Assembly: GCA_018398765.1 (NCBI GenBank)
Contig: JAHBMJ010000108.1
Coordinates: 1 to 56,213, forward strand
Source: Chromera velia
Lineage: Eukaryota > Sar > Chromeraceae
Direction of reading: 5' to 3'
DNA length: 56,213 nucleotides
Shown here piece by piece: positions 55,161 through 56,213 of this stretch (position 1 is its first letter; the number at the start of each line of letters is the position of its first letter). The notes beneath the pieces are model-generated. The model was given only the letters and a program-made list of their open reading frames with translations, made no database searches and had not been told where the DNA came from. A program made the translations under genes and the position numbers.

Positions 55161-56213
55161 CGTTCGGGACCGGGTTTTTGGCGAAAGACACACTGCATGC
55201 CTGCATGCGTGGGCTGGGGTATTTCTGTTTTCTAAGTGCCCCCCGCTTCGCTTTCCGGGGCGACCCTCGACGTCTATAGGCGACCCCTCTATTAGGGTTA
55301 GCAGGTGGCGGGGAACATAAAATCTCGGAGACCCCCCCCCCCTTAGGAGACTCGAGGGCGGCAGGGAGGTTTTGTTCTCCAAAGACCCCCCCCCAATACA
55401 TTGCGCCCTACGGAGAAGGGTACCATGCGTATCCCAACCTACGTGCGTCATGCAGAGTAGTTGACCAACCCGCCGCCACTGCCACCACCCTTCATGACGT
55501 GGAGTACGTCGATTTTCTCTAGTAGAAGATTCGTTGCATACGTGCATGTACGTGACTGACCTTCATCACTGTATATACATAGACATACATAGGAAAAACC
55601 AACCTGGACAATTAAGCTCAACATCCAATCGAACATCCATTCTACTCCTGCTGTCGTTTAGGCTATCATTGTCTTCCGGCTTGCTTCGCTAGTACCTGCG
55701 CAGAGCGTTTATCCATAGATTCCGACGCGTGGAAGTCAAGAGTTGCCATACTAATGTTGAATTGACTCTATGACAAACATGCTTGAATGCATAATTTGAA
55801 ACGAACAAGTAGAAAGAAAGGGGACGAGGAAAAGGAAAGTTGTGAGTAGTTATAAAGAGTTTTTGACAAATGATGAGTACGTAGATCGGTCACTATCTTT
55901 GATGCTTGTCTATGTTTTAGGTCATACATACATATTTCCGTAAATAGACCTTCTTCACCTTGTGCGTGCAGCTTCAACTGAAATTCTGGACTGTGAAACT
56001 TCCCTCGTGCTGAGAACCAAGAGTCTTTAATTGACCTCAAAGATAATCCCCACTTTGTATTGTTTTTGACCATTCTATTGCCTGATTACACACTTCAAAT
56101 CCTGTGGCAGACCTTCTCTAAGGGCGTTTGATTCTCGTGTCTCCTTTTTCGGGCTTGATAAGAGGGGCGTATAGGGAAGAGGGGTTGATGAGGTAGGTGA
56201 GCGGCAGAGGAGT
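55161..56213. other. Unassigned right end of window
   Basis: Contains poly-C runs near 55330 and 55385 and short frames on the minus strand (for example 55768-56073) with no ATG-supported or recognisable product. A single TTAGGGTTAG occurs near 55291 but is not a telomere array. Nothing further can be supported. Confidence 0.4.

Noticed and set aside
55285-55300. TTAGGGTTAG as a telomere remnant
   Set aside because: Only one and a half units, so no array.

Overview
The window reads as nuclear DNA of a eukaryotic, plastid-bearing protist. Coding sequence is cut into many short exons with GT-AG introns ending mostly in TGCAG. Introns and intergenic DNA are full of microsatellites. Degraded non-LTR retrotransposon pieces are present, and one gene encodes an NTF2/SnoaL-like protein whose leader (signal peptide, then Phe at the predicted cleavage point) is typical of complex red-derived plastids. 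A chromerid-type alveolate alga (for example Chromera) is my best guess. It rests on gene style only, and I could not search a database. All exon models were built by hand from reading frame, splice signals and phase matching.

Layout: 1-1241 holds an intron and the terminal exon of a plus-strand gene entering from the left. 1990-5443 is a decayed minus-strand non-LTR reverse-transcriptase element with a YTDD box and an unusual in-frame repeat insertion. 7277-9436 (minus) is a secreted Q/N/D/E/R-rich protein with glycine-zipper segments. 12527-16212 (minus) is a secreted cysteine-containing protein of unknown family. 17903-25612 (minus) is a large FAM227-like protein. 26805-45120 (plus) is a gene of about 40 exons whose conceptual product carries two consecutive polycystin-like six-helix channel modules. 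46127-48502 (minus) is the plastid NTF2/SnoaL-like protein. 48903-49426 is a near-perfect 248-bp-arm inverted repeat. 50760-50835 is tRNA-like. 51890-52735 is the 3' end of a second non-LTR element with a (TCAA)n tail. 52984-54621 (minus) is a single-exon ankyrin-repeat protein.

Two neighbours may work together. The FAM227-like gene and the polycystin-like gene are divergent, with about 1.2 kb between their starts, and both families are linked to cilia or flagella in other eukaryotes. The four other minus-strand genes each have a very GC-rich, CpG-dense patch with TGCATGC motifs a few hundred bases upstream of the start, which looks like a shared promoter architecture.

The strongest candidate for something undescribed is the tandem two-module polycystin channel. 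Other unusual signals are a common GTCAGY splice donor, tandemly duplicated splice sites, and transition-only decay of repeats.
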